Assembly (NCBI RefSeq): GCF_024757985.1
Contig: NZ_CP103289.1
Coordinates: 2,914,001 to 2,978,000 of the forward strand
Length of the DNA: 64,000 nt
Source: Cellulomonas sp. NS3
GTDB taxonomy: Bacteria; Actinomycetota; Actinomycetes; Actinomycetales; Cellulomonadaceae
Direction of reading: 5' to 3'
The position numbers and the translations under genes are program-made. Numbering within the stretch: the first letter of the stretch is position 1; every line of letters starts with the position of its first letter. Of the stretch, positions 35,977 to 46,185 are shown piece after piece. Under the pieces are notes generated by a model that worked only from the letters and a program-made list of their open reading frames with translations, made no database searches and was not told the DNA's origin.

Positions 35977-38721
35977 GTGGCTTCGACCGACGAGAGAGGG
36001 CCGCTCATCAACGGCCTGCTGAGCCAGGTACCCGACTTCGACCCGGAGGAGACCGGTGAGTGGGTCGAGTCGCTCGACGGCCTGATCGACGACCGCGGCG
36101 GGCCGCGGGCACGCTACGTGCTGCTGAGCCTGCTCAAGCGGGCGCGTGAGCGCAACGTCGCGGTGCCGACGTCCCTGAACACGCCGTACGTCAACACGAT
36201 CGGCGTGCACGAGGAGCCGTACTTCCCCGGCGACGAGGTCATGGAGCGGCGCTACCGCTCGTGGATCCGCTGGAACGCGGCCGTCATGGTCACGCGCGCC
36301 CAGCGTCCCGGCATCGCGGTCGGCGGGCACATCTCGTCGTACGCGTCCGTCGCGACGCTCTACGAGGTGGGGCTGAACCACTTCTTCCGGGGCAAGGACC
36401 ACGAGGGCGGCGGCGACCAGGTCTACTTCCAGGGCCACGCCTCCCCCGGCGTGTACGCCCGCGGGTTCCTCGAGGGCCGCCTGTCCGAGCACCAGCTCGA
36501 CGGGTTCCGCCAGGAGCTCTCGCACCCGGGCGGCGGCCTGCCGTCCTACCCGCACCCGCGGCTCGCGCCGACGCTGTGGGAGTTCCCCACGGTGTCGATG
36601 GGCCTCGGCCCGGCGTCGGCGATCTACCAGGCGTGGACCAACCGCTACCTGCACTTGCGCGGCATCAAGGACACGAGCCAGCAGGACGTGTGGGCGTTCC
36701 TCGGCGACGGCGAGATGGACGAGCCCGAGAGCCGCGGCATGCTGCAGCTCGCGGCGCAGCAGGGCCTCGACAACCTGACGTTCGTCGTCAACTGCAACCT
36801 GCAGCGCCTCGACGGCCCGGTCCGCGGCAACGGCAAGATCATCCAGGAGCTCGAGGCGCAGTTCCGCGGCGCCGGCTGGAACGTCATCAAGGTCATCTGG
36901 GGCCGCGAGTGGGACGTCCTGCTCAACGCCGACAAAGACCGCGCGCTCGTCAACCTCATGAACGAGACGCGGGACGGCGACTACCAGACGTACAAGGCCA
37001 ACGACGGCGCGTTCGTCCGCGAGCACTTCTTCGGTCGGGACCCCCGCACCAAGCAGCTCGTCGAGAAGATGACGGACGACGAGATCTGGGCCCTCAAGCG
37101 CGGCGGGCACGACTACCGCAAGCTCTACGCGGCGTACGCCGCGGCGCGCTCGCACACCGGGCAGCCGACCGTGATCCTCGCGCACACCATCAAGGGCTAC
37201 GGCCTGGGCTCGGGCTTCGCGGGACGCAACGCGACGCACCAGATGAAGAAGCTCAAGGGCGACGACCTCAAGGCGCTGCGCGACTCGCTGCACATCCCGA
37301 TCACGGACGAGCAGATCGACGCGGACCCGTACCTGCCGCCGTACTTCCACCCCGGCGCGGACGACCCGGCGATCCAGTACATGCTCGACCGGCGTCGCCA
37401 GCTCGGCGGGTTCGTGCCCGAGCGCCGCGAGAAGCACGTCCCGGTGCAGGTCCCGGGCGACAAGGTCTACGAGGGGCTCGCCAAGGGCTCGGGGACGCAG
37501 GAGGTCGCCACGACCATGGCGCTCGTGCGCCTGTTCAAGGACCTCGTCCGCGACAAGGAGTTCGGCCACCGGATCGTCCCGATCATCCCGGACGAGGCCC
37601 GCACGTTCGGCCTCGACGCGATCTTCCCGAGCGCCAAGATCTTCAACACGCAGGGCCAGCACTACCTCGCGGTCGACCGCGACCTCATGCTCTCCTACAA
37701 GGAGTCCGAGGCCGGCCAGATCATGCACACCGGCATCAACGAGGCGGGCTCCGCGGCGGCGTTCCAGGCGGTCGGCACGTCGTACGCGACGCACGGCGAG
37801 CCGCTCGTGCCGTTCTACTTCTACTACTCGATGTTCGGGTTCCAGCGCACGGGCGACCAGTTCTGGGCGGCCGGCGACCAGATGACCCGCGGCTTCCTCA
37901 TCGGGGCGACCGCTGGCCGCACGACCCTGACCGGCGAGGGCCTGCAGCACGCCGACGGGCACTCGCCCGTCATCGCGGCGACCATGCCGCACGTCGTGCA
38001 CTACGACCCGGCGTACGGGTACGAGATCCGGCACATCGTGCGCGACGGCATCGACCGCATGTACGGCCCCGACTCGGGCCGTGACCGGGACGTCATGTAC
38101 TACCTCACGGTGTACAACGAGCCGATGCTCCAGCCGGCCGAGCCCGAGGGCGTCGACGTCGAGGGCATCCTGCGCGGCATCCACCGCGTCGCCGACGCCG
38201 AGGGCGACGGGCCGCGCGCCCAGATCCTCGCGTCCGGTGTCGCGGTGCCGTGGGCGCTCGAGGCGCGCGAGCTGCTCGCGAACGACTGGGGCGTGCGCGC
38301 CGCGGTGTGGTCGGTCACGAGCTGGAACGAGCTGCGGCGCGACGGCCTGCGGGCTGACGAGCGGGCGTTCCTGCACCCGGGCGAGGAGCAGCACGAGGCG
38401 TACGTGACCACGAAGCTGCGCGGGTCCGAGGGTCCGTTCGTCGCGGTCAGCGACTTCGACCACCTCGTGCCCGACCAGATTCGGCAGTGGGTCCCGGGCA
38501 CGTACGCGACGCTCGGTGCCGACGGCTTCGGCTTCTCGGACACCCGGCCGGCGACGCGGCGGCACTTCAAGATCGACGGCCCCTCGGTCGTCGTCCGGGT
38601 GCTGCAGCAGCTCGCCCGCGAGGGTCACGTGGCGCACGACGCCCCGGCCCAGGCGATCGAGCGGTACCGGCTGCACGACGTCACCGCCGGGACCTCGGGC
38701 AACGCGGGCGGGGAGTCCTGA
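35977..38721 (+). CDS. aceE: Pyruvate dehydrogenase E1 component, homodimeric type
   Basis: A 914-residue E1 that decarboxylates pyruvate on thiamine diphosphate and loads lipoyl-E2. The ThDP motif is [20 protein letters not shown] ending in NCN at about residues 243-270. [15 protein letters not shown] and the C-terminal transketolase-like half ([37 protein letters not shown]) match single-chain AceE. I chose GTG 35977 because GAGGCGAGGAGCG precedes it; an ATG at 35863 would add 38 residues with no ribosome site. It links lipoate synthesis to central carbon flow. Confidence 0.97.
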   Translation: MASTDERGPLINGLLSQVPDFDPEETGEWVESLDGLIDDRGGPRARYVLLSLLKRARERNVAVPTSLNTPYVNTIGVHEEPYFPGDEVMERRYRSWIRWNAAVMVTRAQRPGIAVGGHISSYASVATLYEVGLNHFFRGKDHEGGGDQVYFQGHASPGVYARGFLEGRLSEHQLDGFRQELSHPGGGLPSYPHPRLAPTLWEFPTVSMGLGPASAIYQAWTNRYLHLRGIKDTSQQDVWAFLGDGEMDEPESRGMLQLAAQQGLDNLTFVVNCNLQRLDGPVRGNGKIIQELEAQFRGAGWNVIKVIWGREWDVLLNADKDRALVNLMNETRDGDYQTYKANDGAFVREHFFGRDPRTKQLVEKMTDDEIWALKRGGHDYRKLYAAYAAARSHTGQPTVILAHTIKGYGLGSGFAGRNATHQMKKLKGDDLKALRDSLHIPITDEQIDADPYLPPYFHPGADDPAIQYMLDRRRQLGGFVPERREKHVPVQVPGDKVYEGLAKGSGTQEVATTMALVRLFKDLVRDKEFGHRIVPIIPDEARTFGLDAIFPSAKIFNTQGQHYLAVDRDLMLSYKESEAGQIMHTGINEAGSAAAFQAVGTSYATHGEPLVPFYFYYSMFGFQRTGDQFWAAGDQMTRGFLIGATAGRTTLTGEGLQHADGHSPVIAATMPHVVHYDPAYGYEIRHIVRDGIDRMYGPDSGRDRDVMYYLTVYNEPMLQPAEPEGVDVEGILRGIHRVADAEGDGPRAQILASGVAVPWALEARELLANDWGVRAAVWSVTSWNELRRDGLRADERAFLHPGEEQHEAYVTTKLRGSEGPFVAVSDFDHLVPDQIRQWVPGTYATLGADGFGFSDTRPATRRHFKIDGPSVVVRVLQQLAREGHVAHDAPAQAIERYRLHDVTAGTSGNAGGES

Positions 38722-38748
38722 CGCGCGTGCCGTGAGGCGGGACTGACA

Positions 38749-38788
38749 CGAGGAGGGGCCCGGCGGTGATCCGCCGGGCCCCTCCTCG
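38749..38788 (+). terminator. Terminator after aceE
   Basis: A perfect 18-bp stem (38749-38766 with 38771-38788) around the loop TGAT, 27 nt after the aceE stop codon. It also stands just beyond the 3' end of the convergent gene. Confidence 0.85.
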
Positions 38789-38813
38789 TTCGTGCGTCGC
38801 CGCGTGCGGCGCG

Positions 38814-39500
38814 TCAGGCGCCGGGGGCGTGCTGCTCGGCCTGCGCGATGGCCCGGCCCAGCTCGGCGCGCAGGTCCCCGACCGCACGCGCGTCGGGGTA
38901 CAGGTCGAGCGACGCGAGGTGCTGCTTCGCCTCGAACGGGCGGTCGGCCTCGAGCGCGGCGAGCACGAGCTGTCGTGCGATCTCGGGGTCGTGCTCGCGC
39001 GGGCGCCAGTGGCCGACGCCGAGGGACAGCGCGTCGACGGGGAGCCCCGCGTCGCGCAGGACGCCGAGCCCGGCGGCGAGCGCCTGGCCGCTCGGGTCGC
39101 GCTCCGCGGCGGTCGTGAGCCGGCGCAGCGTCCCCTCGTGGTCGTCGCGCACGGACAGCCGGGCGACCTCGATCAGCGGGTACCAGGCGCGCGGGTTCCC
39201 CGCGAGCTCCTCGCCGAGCGACCACACCGCGAGGTCGGCGGCGCGCTGGCGCTCGCTCTCGTCCGTCGGGGCGCTCAGCGGGTCGCCGTCGTGGGAGGTC
39301 TCGGCGGCGCGCCGGCGGACGATCTCCGCGAGCGCGCTGAACGCCCGCTCGTTGTTCGGGTCGTCGCTCAGCATCGAGCGCAGCGCGTCCTCGTGCAGGG
39401 TGTCCCCGCGGCGCGTGGCCGTGGTCGGGCGTCGTGCGCCCACTCTCGATGCCGACGTCGGTCGTCGCATGAGCTGGCGGAGCCGGGGCAGAAGGGCCAT
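38814..39500 (-). CDS. Conserved TPR-like protein of unknown function
   Basis: A 228-residue soluble protein. Helical repeats (DDPNNERAFSALAEIVRRRA, NPRAWYPLIEVARLSV, DPEIARQLVLAALEADRPFEAKQHL) suggest a tetratricopeptide-like scaffold, after a basic N-terminus (MALLPRLRQLMRRP). The family is common in actinobacteria next to aceE and the fab regulator. No function can be assigned. TATTGT (39512-39507, minus) ends 6 nt before the ATG. Confidence 0.78.
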   Translation of the reverse strand: MALLPRLRQLMRRPTSASRVGARRPTTATRRGDTLHEDALRSMLSDDPNNERAFSALAEIVRRRAAETSHDGDPLSAPTDESERQRAADLAVWSLGEELAGNPRAWYPLIEVARLSVRDDHEGTLRRLTTAAERDPSGQALAAGLGVLRDAGLPVDALSLGVGHWRPREHDPEIARQLVLAALEADRPFEAKQHLASLDLYPDARAVGDLRAELGRAIAQAEQHAPGA

Positions 39501-39573
39501 GAGGCGACAATATCCGCTGGCACGCCCGCGCACCCGGGCGGAGGGCCGGATCCGCGGTACTGACGGCCTCGGT

Positions 39574-39594
39574 CTTTGTCGACTTCCCACAACG
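39574..39594. promoter_or_regulatory. Candidate fatty-acid regulator box 1
   Basis: CTTTGT-N8-CACAACG, sharing all 13 fixed bases and spacing with a second copy at 40883-40903. It lies 20-40 bp upstream of the regulator's start codon, over the expected -35 region of its TATGCT promoter. Confidence 0.7.
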
Positions 39595-39614
39595 GCGAAC
39601 CGTATGCTCGCCGG

Positions 39615-40880
39615 ATGGCCCCGCCCCGCACCCGCACCTCGGCGCGCGCGCCCGGGACGTCGACCCGCACCGCACCCGCGGTCACGCTGCCGGCCTCGCC
39701 CCCGGGCACCGACGCACCGTGCCCGACCGGGACGGAGACGCTGCGCCGCGTGCGGGACGGCAACGGGCTCCTCGCGGCGGCCGCGATGCGCCGGCTCGAC
39801 GAGGACCTCGACTGGTACCGCACGCTGCCCGCCGAGGACCGCTCGTGGGTCGGGCTCGTCGCGCAGGCCGGCATCACCGCGTTCGTCACGTGGTTCGGCG
39901 ACCGGTCGACACCCCCGCACGGCGTGGGCGAGATCTTCGCGGCGGCTCCCCCGGAGCTGACCCGGTCGATCTCCCTGCAGCACACGCTGCAGCTCGTCCG
40001 GGTGGTCGTCGACGTGGTCGAGACCCACAGCGACGAGCTCGCGGCTCCCGGCGGCGAGCGCGACCTGCGCGAGGCCGTCCTGCGCTACTCGCGTGAGGTC
40101 GCCTTCTCGGCCGCGGAGGTCTACGCCCGGGCCGCCGAGGTGCGCGGCGCGTGGGACGCGCGCCTCGAGGCGCTCGTCGTGGACGCCCTGGTCCGCGGCG
40201 AGGTCGACGACGCGCTGCGCTCGCGGCTCGCGGCCCTCGGCTGGAGCGGCCGCGGGTCGACGCTCGTCATGGTCGGGACGACGTCCTCGGTGCTCGACGA
40301 CGTGCGCGCCGCCGACCTGCGGCGCACGACCCGCCGCGCCGCGGACGACGCCCTGGTGGGGATCCAGGGCGACCGGCTCGTCGTCATCCTCGGCGGCGAG
40401 CGGGATCTTCGTGCCGCCGCCGCCTCGCTGCTCCCCCGCTTCGGGCCCGGCCCGGTCGTGATCGGGCCCGTCGTGCGGGACCTCGCCGACGCGGCCCGCT
40501 CGGCGCGTGCGGCGCTCGCCGGTCTCGTCGCGGCACCCGCCTGGGAGCAGGCGCCGCGCCCCGTGCCCGCCGACGACCTGCTGCCCGAGCGCGTGCTCAC
40601 CGGTGACGTGACCGCGCGCCGCACGCTCGTGACGCAGGCGTACGAGCCGCTCGTCGCCGCGACGGGCTCGCTGCTCGAGACCCTCTCGGCGTACCTCGGC
40701 GCGGGTCGCTCGCTCGAGGCCGCGGCGCGCGTGCTGTACGTGCACCCCAACACCGTCCGCTACCGCCTGCGTCGCGTCGCCGACGTCACCGGCTGGGACC
40801 CGCTCGACCCCCGTGAGGCGTACGTCCTGCAGACCGCGCTCGCGCTGGGCCGTCTGGGTGAGTCGACCGCCGGCTCCTGA
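39615..40880 (+). CDS. fasR: PucR-type transcriptional regulator of fatty-acid synthesis (FasR-like)
   Basis: A 421-residue protein with a PucR C-terminal helix-turn-helix: LLETLSAYLGAGRSLEAAARVLYVHPNTVRYRLRRVADVTG. The middle is a degenerate GGDEF-like fold. It immediately precedes fabD-fabH-acpP-fabF, the position of Streptomyces FasR, which activates these genes. TATGCT (39603-39608) ends 6 nt before ATG 39615, which favours this over a TTG at 39576. The long basic, Pro/Thr-rich N-terminus (about 35 residues) looks disordered. The symbol is by position and domain, not by proven orthology. Confidence 0.88.
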   Translation: MAPPRTRTSARAPGTSTRTAPAVTLPASPPGTDAPCPTGTETLRRVRDGNGLLAAAAMRRLDEDLDWYRTLPAEDRSWVGLVAQAGITAFVTWFGDRSTPPHGVGEIFAAAPPELTRSISLQHTLQLVRVVVDVVETHSDELAAPGGERDLREAVLRYSREVAFSAAEVYARAAEVRGAWDARLEALVVDALVRGEVDDALRSRLAALGWSGRGSTLVMVGTTSSVLDDVRAADLRRTTRRAADDALVGIQGDRLVVILGGERDLRAAAASLLPRFGPGPVVIGPVVRDLADAARSARAALAGLVAAPAWEQAPRPVPADDLLPERVLTGDVTARRTLVTQAYEPLVAATGSLLETLSAYLGAGRSLEAAARVLYVHPNTVRYRLRRVADVTGWDPLDPREAYVLQTALALGRLGESTAGS

Positions 40881-40882
40881 GC

Positions 40883-40903
40883 CTTTGTAGGAACAGCACA
40901 ACG
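40883..40903. promoter_or_regulatory. Candidate fatty-acid regulator box 2, before fabD
   Basis: The second copy of CTTTGT-N8-CACAACG, starting 3 nt after the regulator gene and 66 nt before fabD. TTGT and ACAA form inverted arms. The eight central bases differ between the copies, so the match is not a recent duplication. Confidence 0.7.
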
Positions 40904-40968
40904 TCGTTCGGCGAGGTTGGTGCGCGTCGTGTGCCGTGCCCGCGGGACAAGCAGGGCACAGTGGACAG

Positions 40969-41985
40969 GTGCTCGCCATCGTCTGCCCTGGCCAGGGCTC
41001 CCAGTCCCCCGGAATGCTCGGCCCGTGGCTCGAGCTCGACGGGGCAGCCGCGCGCCTCGACGGGTTCTCGCGCGCCGCCGGGCTCGACCTCGCCGCGCAC
41101 GGCACGACCTCGGACGCCGACACGATCCGGGACACCGCCGTCGCCCAGCCGCTCATCGTCTCGACGTCGCTGCTGGCGCTGCACGCGGTGCTCGACGGCC
41201 TCGGCGGGCACACGGCCCCCGAGATCGCCGACGTCACCGCCGGCCACTCCGTGGGCGAGTTCGCCGCGGCCGCGGTCGCGGGCGTGCTGGACGACGCCGA
41301 CGCGGTCGGTCTCGTGGCGCAGCGCGCGACCGCCATGGCCCGCGCCGCCGCCGCGACGCCGACCGGCATGAGCGCGGTCGTCGGCGGCGACCCCGAGGAG
41401 GTCCTCGCCGCGATCGCCGCCGCCGGCCTCACGCCCGCCAACGTCAACGGGGGCGGCCAGGTCGTCGCCGCCGGGGACCTCGACTCCCTCGCGGCGCTCG
41501 CGGCGAACCCGCCGGCGAAGGCGCGCGTCGTCCCGCTCCAGGTCGCCGGCGCGTTCCACACCGAGTTCATGCGTCCCGCGCTCGACGCGTTCGCCCCCGC
41601 CGCCGCGGCCCAGGCGGCGCACGACCCACGCACCGTGCTGCTGTCCAACGCCGACGGCCGCGCCTACGGCGACCTGCCCGGTGCGTCCGGCCCGCACGGC
41701 TCGGGCACGGACGTGCTCGGACGGCTCGCGCAGCAGATCGTCGCCCCGGTGCGCTGGGACCTGTGCCAGGAGACGTTCGTCGCGCTCGGCGTCACGGGCC
41801 TGCTCGAGCTGGCTCCCGGTGGTGTGCTGACGGGGCTCGCGCGACGTACGCTGCCCGGGGTCGAGACGGTCGCGGTGAAGTCCCCGGCCGACCTCGACGC
41901 CGCGCGGGACCTCGTGCTGCGCCACACCTCCTCGCCCGCGAGCAGCGCGGCCGAGTCCCCGAGCACCCAGGAGAACGCCTCGTGA
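40969..41985 (+). CDS. fabD: Malonyl-CoA:ACP transacylase
   Basis: A 338-residue protein that loads malonyl groups onto ACP. It has the N-terminal VCPGQGSQSPGML, the nucleophile Ser near residue 94 in VTAGHSVGEFAAA, an Arg-containing block AQRATAMARAAA, and the catalytic His in GAFHTEFM. The GTG start is just after TGGACAG; an upstream GTG would add 11 residues. It is the first gene of the fab operon, with a four-base overlap into fabH. Confidence 0.95.
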   Translation: MLAIVCPGQGSQSPGMLGPWLELDGAAARLDGFSRAAGLDLAAHGTTSDADTIRDTAVAQPLIVSTSLLALHAVLDGLGGHTAPEIADVTAGHSVGEFAAAAVAGVLDDADAVGLVAQRATAMARAAAATPTGMSAVVGGDPEEVLAAIAAAGLTPANVNGGGQVVAAGDLDSLAALAANPPAKARVVPLQVAGAFHTEFMRPALDAFAPAAAAQAAHDPRTVLLSNADGRAYGDLPGASGPHGSGTDVLGRLAQQIVAPVRWDLCQETFVALGVTGLLELAPGGVLTGLARRTLPGVETVAVKSPADLDAARDLVLRHTSSPASSAAESPSTQENAS

Positions 41986-42980
41986 CCCGTCCGACCCTCA
42001 CGCAGGCGACCGGCCCCGCGCACACGCGGATCCTCGGGCTGGGCGCCGCGCGCGGCTCGAAGGTCGTGCCGAACGACGACATCGTCGGCCCCATCGAGTC
42101 CTCGGACGAGTGGATCCGCCAGCGGACCGGGATCGTGACGCGCCGGCGTGCCGAGGCCGGGACGGACGTGCTCGACCTCGCCGAGGAGGCGGCCCGCGAG
42201 GCGATCGCGAACGCGGGGCTGACGGGCGCGGACATCGACGCCGTCATCCTCTCGACCGTCACCTACTTCCACCAGACGCCCGCGGCCGCCGCGATCGTGG
42301 CGGACCGCGTCGGCGCGACGCCGGCCGCCGCGTACGACATCTCGGCCGCCTGCGCCGGGTACTGCTACGGCGTGGGGCAGGCCGACGCGCTCGTGCGGTC
42401 GGGCGCGGCGCGCAACGTGCTCGTGATCGGCGCGGAGAAGATGAGCGACTTCATCGACCCGGCCGACCGCAGCATCTCCTTCCTGCTCGGCGACGGCGCG
42501 GGCGCCGTGGTGATCGGCCCGTCCGACACCCCCGGCATCGGCCCGACGGTCTGGGGCTCGGACGGCGGGCAGGCCCAGCTCATCCGCCAGACGCACTCGT
42601 GGCAGGAGGCCGGAGAGCAGGGCTGGCCGACGCTGCGCCAGGAGGGTGCGAGCGTCTTCAAGTGGGCCGTCTGGCAGATGGCGCCCATCGCGCAGAAGGC
42701 CGTGGCCGCCGCGGGTCTCACGATCGACGACCTCGACGCGTTCATCCCCCACCAGGCGAACATGCGGATCATCGACCAGATGATCAAGCAGCTCAAGCTC
42801 CCCGAGACGGTCGCGGTCGGCCGTGACATCGCCGACATGGGCAACACGTCGGCCGCCTCGATCCCGCTCGCGACCGAGCGCCTGCTCCGCGAGGGTCAGG
42901 CAAAGAGCGGCGACATCGCGCTCCAGATCGGTTTCGGCGCGGGTCTCGTGTACGCCGCGCAGGTCGTCGTCCTGCCCTGA
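41982..42980 (+). CDS. fabH: Beta-ketoacyl-ACP synthase III
   Basis: A 332-residue initiating condensing enzyme. The catalytic triad is Cys in ISAACAGYCYG (about residue 124), His in FIPHQANMRI (about 257) and Asn in DMGNTSAASIP (about 287). In actinobacteria it prefers branched primers that give iso and anteiso fatty acids. The GTG start overlaps the fabD stop (GTGA). Confidence 0.97.
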   Translation: MTRPTLTQATGPAHTRILGLGAARGSKVVPNDDIVGPIESSDEWIRQRTGIVTRRRAEAGTDVLDLAEEAAREAIANAGLTGADIDAVILSTVTYFHQTPAAAAIVADRVGATPAAAYDISAACAGYCYGVGQADALVRSGAARNVLVIGAEKMSDFIDPADRSISFLLGDGAGAVVIGPSDTPGIGPTVWGSDGGQAQLIRQTHSWQEAGEQGWPTLRQEGASVFKWAVWQMAPIAQKAVAAAGLTIDDLDAFIPHQANMRIIDQMIKQLKLPETVAVGRDIADMGNTSAASIPLATERLLREGQAKSGDIALQIGFGAGLVYAAQVVVLP

Positions 42981-43117
42981 CCGCGGCGCGGGTGCCGCCG
43001 CCGCGCGGCTCCCGACACGCGACCGGCCCGACCGCGCGTCCGCCGCCCGGCGGTACCGTGCACAGTTCAGCAGCACCTCCCAGCACGTCCCAGCAGCACC
43101 CAACCAAGGAGACACCG

Positions 43118-43366
43118 ATGGCGCACAGCGAGCAGGAGATCCTGGCCGGACTGGCCGAGATCGTCAGCGAGGAGACGGGCCTTCCCACCGACTCCGTCCT
43201 GCCCGAGAAGTCCTTCACCGACGACCTCGACATCGACTCGCTGTCGATGATGACGATCGTCACCCTCGCCGAGGAGAAGTTCGACGTGCGCATCCCCGAC
43301 GACGAGGTCAAGAACCTCGTCACGGTCGGCGACGCGGTCTCGTTCATCTCGGGCGCCCAGTCCTGA
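43118..43366 (+). CDS. acpP: Acyl carrier protein
   Basis: An 82-residue acidic four-helix carrier. The phosphopantetheine site is Ser41 in DDLDIDSLSMMTIV. CAAGGAGACACC is a strong Shine-Dalgarno. It lies 137 bp after fabH and carries the growing chains used by FabD, FabH and FabF. Confidence 0.97.
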   Translation: MAHSEQEILAGLAEIVSEETGLPTDSVLPEKSFTDDLDIDSLSMMTIVTLAEEKFDVRIPDDEVKNLVTVGDAVSFISGAQS

Positions 43367-43586
43367 GCACGCCGCTCGGCCGGCTCCCCGCCGGCTGAGC
43401 ACCGCTCGGCCCGCACCACCGGCCGAGCACAGCCCGACCGGACGCCGCTCAGGTGAGCGCACCCGGTACGCGCTCCCCCGAGGACGCAGCACGACGCATC
43501 CGGCCGCCCGGCCCGCCCACGGCGCACCACACGCCCGGGCCGGGCGCCCGGACGCCCTCCCGCCACCGCCCCGAACTGGAGCACCC

Positions 43587-44834
43587 ATGAGCCCCGTCAC
43601 CGACGTCGTCGTCACCGGCCTCGGCGCCACCACGCCTCTCGGTGGTGACGTCCCGAGCACCTGGCAGGCCGCCCTCGCGGGCGAGTCCGGCGCACGCCCG
43701 CTCCCCAACGACTGGGCGGAGCGGTACGAGATCGCCGTGAGCTTCGCGGCGCAGCTCAAGGTCGGGCCCGACGAGGTCCTGTCGCGCCCCGAGATCAAGC
43801 GCATGGACCCGTCCGCCCAGTACGCGATCATCGCGTCGCGTGAGGCGTGGGCCGACGCGGGCAGCCCGGAGGTCGACCCCGAGCGCCTGGGCGCCGTCGT
43901 GTCGTCGGGCATCGGCGGGATCTGGACGACGCTCGACGCGTGGGACACGCTGCGCGAGAAGGGCGGGCGCCGCGTCCTGCCCATGACCGTCCCCATGCTC
44001 ATGCCCAACTCCCCGGCCGCCTACGTCGAGCTCGAGCTCGGCGCCCGTGCCGGTGCGCACGCGCTGGTCTCGGCGTGCGCGTCGGGCGCCGAGGCGATCG
44101 GGTACGCGGTCGAGATGATCCGCTCGGGCCGCGCCGACGTCGTCGTCGCCGGCGGCACCGAGGCGGCGATCCACCCCATGCCGCTCGCGGCGTTCGCGGC
44201 GTCGCGCACGCTGTCGACGCGCAACGACGACCCCGCCGCCGCGTCCCGGCCGTACGACACCGGGCGGGACGGGTTCGTGCTCGGTGAGGGCGCCGGCATC
44301 GTGGTGCTCGAGAGCGCCGAGCACGCGGCCGCCCGCGGCGCACGCGTCTACGCGAAGGTCGCCGGGGTCGGCCTGTCCGCCGACGGCTACCACCTGACGT
44401 CCCCCGAGCCGTCGGGGCGCGGTCAGATCTCCGCGATGCGCTCGGCGCTCACGGACGCGGGCATCGACCCCACCGACGTGCGGCACGTCAACGCGCACGC
44501 CACGTCGACGGTCGTCGGCGACCTCATCGAGGCGCGGGGCGTCCGCGACGTGCTCGGCGCGGCCGCGGACCAGGTCGCGTTGTCGGCCACGAAGTCGATG
44601 ACGGGTCACCTGCTCGGCGGAGCGGGCGCGCTCGAGACCATCTTCACGGTGCTCGCGCTGCACGAGCGCACGGCTCCCCCGACGATCAACGTCGCGGACC
44701 CGGACCCCGAGCTCGTGCTCGACCTGGTCCGCGACACTCCGCGCGCCCTCCCGGCCGACGGTCAGCTCGCCGCGATCAACAACTCGTTCGGGTTCGGCGG
44801 CCACAACGTCGCCCTCGTGGTCACGACGGCCTGA
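43587..44834 (+). CDS. fabF: Beta-ketoacyl-ACP synthase II
   Basis: A 415-residue elongating condensing enzyme with Cys-His-His: VSACASGAEAIGYAVE (about residue 165), NAHATSTVVGD (about 304) and SMTGHLLGGAGALE (about 339). CTGGAGCACCC precedes the ATG. The 220-bp gap after acpP shows no gene and no strong terminator. It closes the fab operon with a strong hairpin downstream. Confidence 0.97.
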   Translation: MSPVTDVVVTGLGATTPLGGDVPSTWQAALAGESGARPLPNDWAERYEIAVSFAAQLKVGPDEVLSRPEIKRMDPSAQYAIIASREAWADAGSPEVDPERLGAVVSSGIGGIWTTLDAWDTLREKGGRRVLPMTVPMLMPNSPAAYVELELGARAGAHALVSACASGAEAIGYAVEMIRSGRADVVVAGGTEAAIHPMPLAAFAASRTLSTRNDDPAAASRPYDTGRDGFVLGEGAGIVVLESAEHAAARGARVYAKVAGVGLSADGYHLTSPEPSGRGQISAMRSALTDAGIDPTDVRHVNAHATSTVVGDLIEARGVRDVLGAAADQVALSATKSMTGHLLGGAGALETIFTVLALHERTAPPTINVADPDPELVLDLVRDTPRALPADGQLAAINNSFGFGGHNVALVVTTA

Positions 44835-44841
44835 CGCCCCG

Positions 44842-44898
44842 CACGACGACGCCCGGCCACCGCGACCCGTGAGGGTGCGGTGGCCGGGCGTGGTCGTG
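44842..44898. terminator. Bidirectional terminator after fabF
   Basis: A 15-bp perfect stem, ACGCCCGGCCACCGC (44849-44863) with its complement (44877-44891), extended by CACGAC/GTCGTG on the outside. It sits between the convergent fabF and DUF3145 genes. Confidence 0.8.
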
Positions 44899-44939
44899 CG
44901 CCGCGTGGCCGGCGTCGCGGCTCAACCGCCGACGGCCGT

Positions 44940-45440
44940 TCAGCCCACCCGGTGCAGCCAACGGACGGGCGCCCCGGCACCGGCGTAGCGGAACGGCTCG
45001 AGCTCGTCGTCCCACGCCTGCCCGAGCGCGAGGTCGAGCTCGGCGCGCAGGCGTGCCGGATCGGCGGCGTGCACGAGGGCGGCACGGATGCGGTCCTCGG
45101 GCACGACGACGTTGCCGTGCACGTCGGTCTGGGCGTGGAAGATGCCGAGCTCGGGCGTGTGGCTCCAGCGCGAGCCGTCGGTGCCGTGGCTGGACTCCTC
45201 GGTCACCTCGTAGCGCAGGTGGGTCCACCCGCGCAGCGCCGAGGCCAGGCGCGCGCCCGTCCCCTGGGCACCCTGCCAGGACAGCTCTGCCCGGTACATC
45301 CCCGGCGCCGCGGGCTGCGGCGTCCAGTCCAGGGACACGCGTGTGCCCAGCACGTTGCCTGCCGCCCACTCCATGTGGGGGCAGAGCGCACGTGGCGCTG
45401 AGTGCACGAAAAGTACACCGCGGGTGATCGCACCTGCCAT
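44940..45440 (-). CDS. DUF3145 family protein
   Basis: A 166-residue actinobacterial protein: ITRGVLFVHSAPRALCPHMEWAAG near the start, WTHLRYEVTEESSHGTDGSRW in the middle and RFRAELDLALGQAWDDELEPFRYAG-like residues at the end. In many actinobacteria it sits directly after fabF, as here, which suggests a link to fatty-acid metabolism; its function is unknown. A Shine-Dalgarno (GGAGGGCG) precedes the ATG. Confidence 0.9.
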   Translation of the reverse strand: MAGAITRGVLFVHSAPRALCPHMEWAAGNVLGTRVSLDWTPQPAAPGMYRAELSWQGAQGTGARLASALRGWTHLRYEVTEESSHGTDGSRWSHTPELGIFHAQTDVHGNVVVPEDRIRAALVHAADPARLRAELDLALGQAWDDELEPFRYAGAGAPVRWLHRVG

Positions 45441-45699
45441 GTCGCCCTCCTGACGGCTCGAGGTTCGTCTTCCCCAACGACCTCGTCCCGCAGACAGGAG
45501 TGCACCACGGCCTCGCGGCGTGCTGGTGACAGCATGCATGATCCGGCTGGTCGGACGCCAGCGAATCCGGCTTCGCCACCCGGACGTGCACCGGTCCGGC
45601 GTGCGGACCGTCCAGGTTCGCCCCGATACGTCGGGATCAGGACCCGGACGGGCGACGGACGGCGCCGGACCGGAACGGGTGTCCGGGGCGGCGTCCGCG

Positions 45700-46185
45700 T
45701 CAGAGCTGGTCGCGGATCGCGCGCATCGCCTTCTTGCGGACCGACCGCTCGAGCCGGTCGAGGTACAGGTAGCCGTCGAGGTGGTCCACCTCGTGCTGGA
45801 GGCACCGCGCCATGAGCTCGGTGCCCTCGACGACGACCTCGCGGCCGTCGAGGTCCTCGCCGACGACCCGGGCGTACCAGGCGCGCTTCGTCGGGTACCA
45901 GAGGCCGGGCACCGAGAGGCAGCCCTCGTCCCCGTCCTGGTAGTCCTCGGACAGCTCGACGATGCGCGGGTTGAGCACGTAGCCGATCTCGTCGTCGATG
46001 TTCCACGAGAAGGCGCGGAGCCCGACGCCGATCTGGTTGGCGGCGAGGCCGGCCCGACCCTCGTGGTCGACGGTCTCGAGCAGGTCCGTCACGAGGGAGC
46101 GCACCCGGTCGTCGACGGTCGTGATCGGGTCGCAGGGGGTGCGCAGGACCGGGTCGCCGACCGTGCGGATCTCTCTCATCGCCAT
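45700..46185 (-). CDS. def: Peptide deformylase
   Basis: A 161-residue metalloenzyme that removes the formyl group from new proteins. All three motifs are intact: [16 protein letters not shown] and HEVDHLDG (Cys and two His bind the metal, Glu becomes Asp-flanked in the HExxH-type site, here HEVDH). [14 protein letters not shown] is the usual N-terminus; ATG 46179 is an alternative. It acts before methionine aminopeptidase. Confidence 0.96.
   Translation of the reverse strand: MAMREIRTVGDPVLRTPCDPITTVDDRVRSLVTDLLETVDHEGRAGLAANQIGVGLRAFSWNIDDEIGYVLNPRIVELSEDYQDGDEGCLSVPGLWYPTKRAWYARVVGEDLDGREVVVEGTELMARCLQHEVDHLDGYLYLDRLERSVRKKAMRAIRDQL

Noticed and set aside
35806-39675. A minus-strand open frame of about 1290 codons opposite aceE
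   Set aside because: Composition is that of a shadow frame. aceE motifs are continuous on the plus strand.
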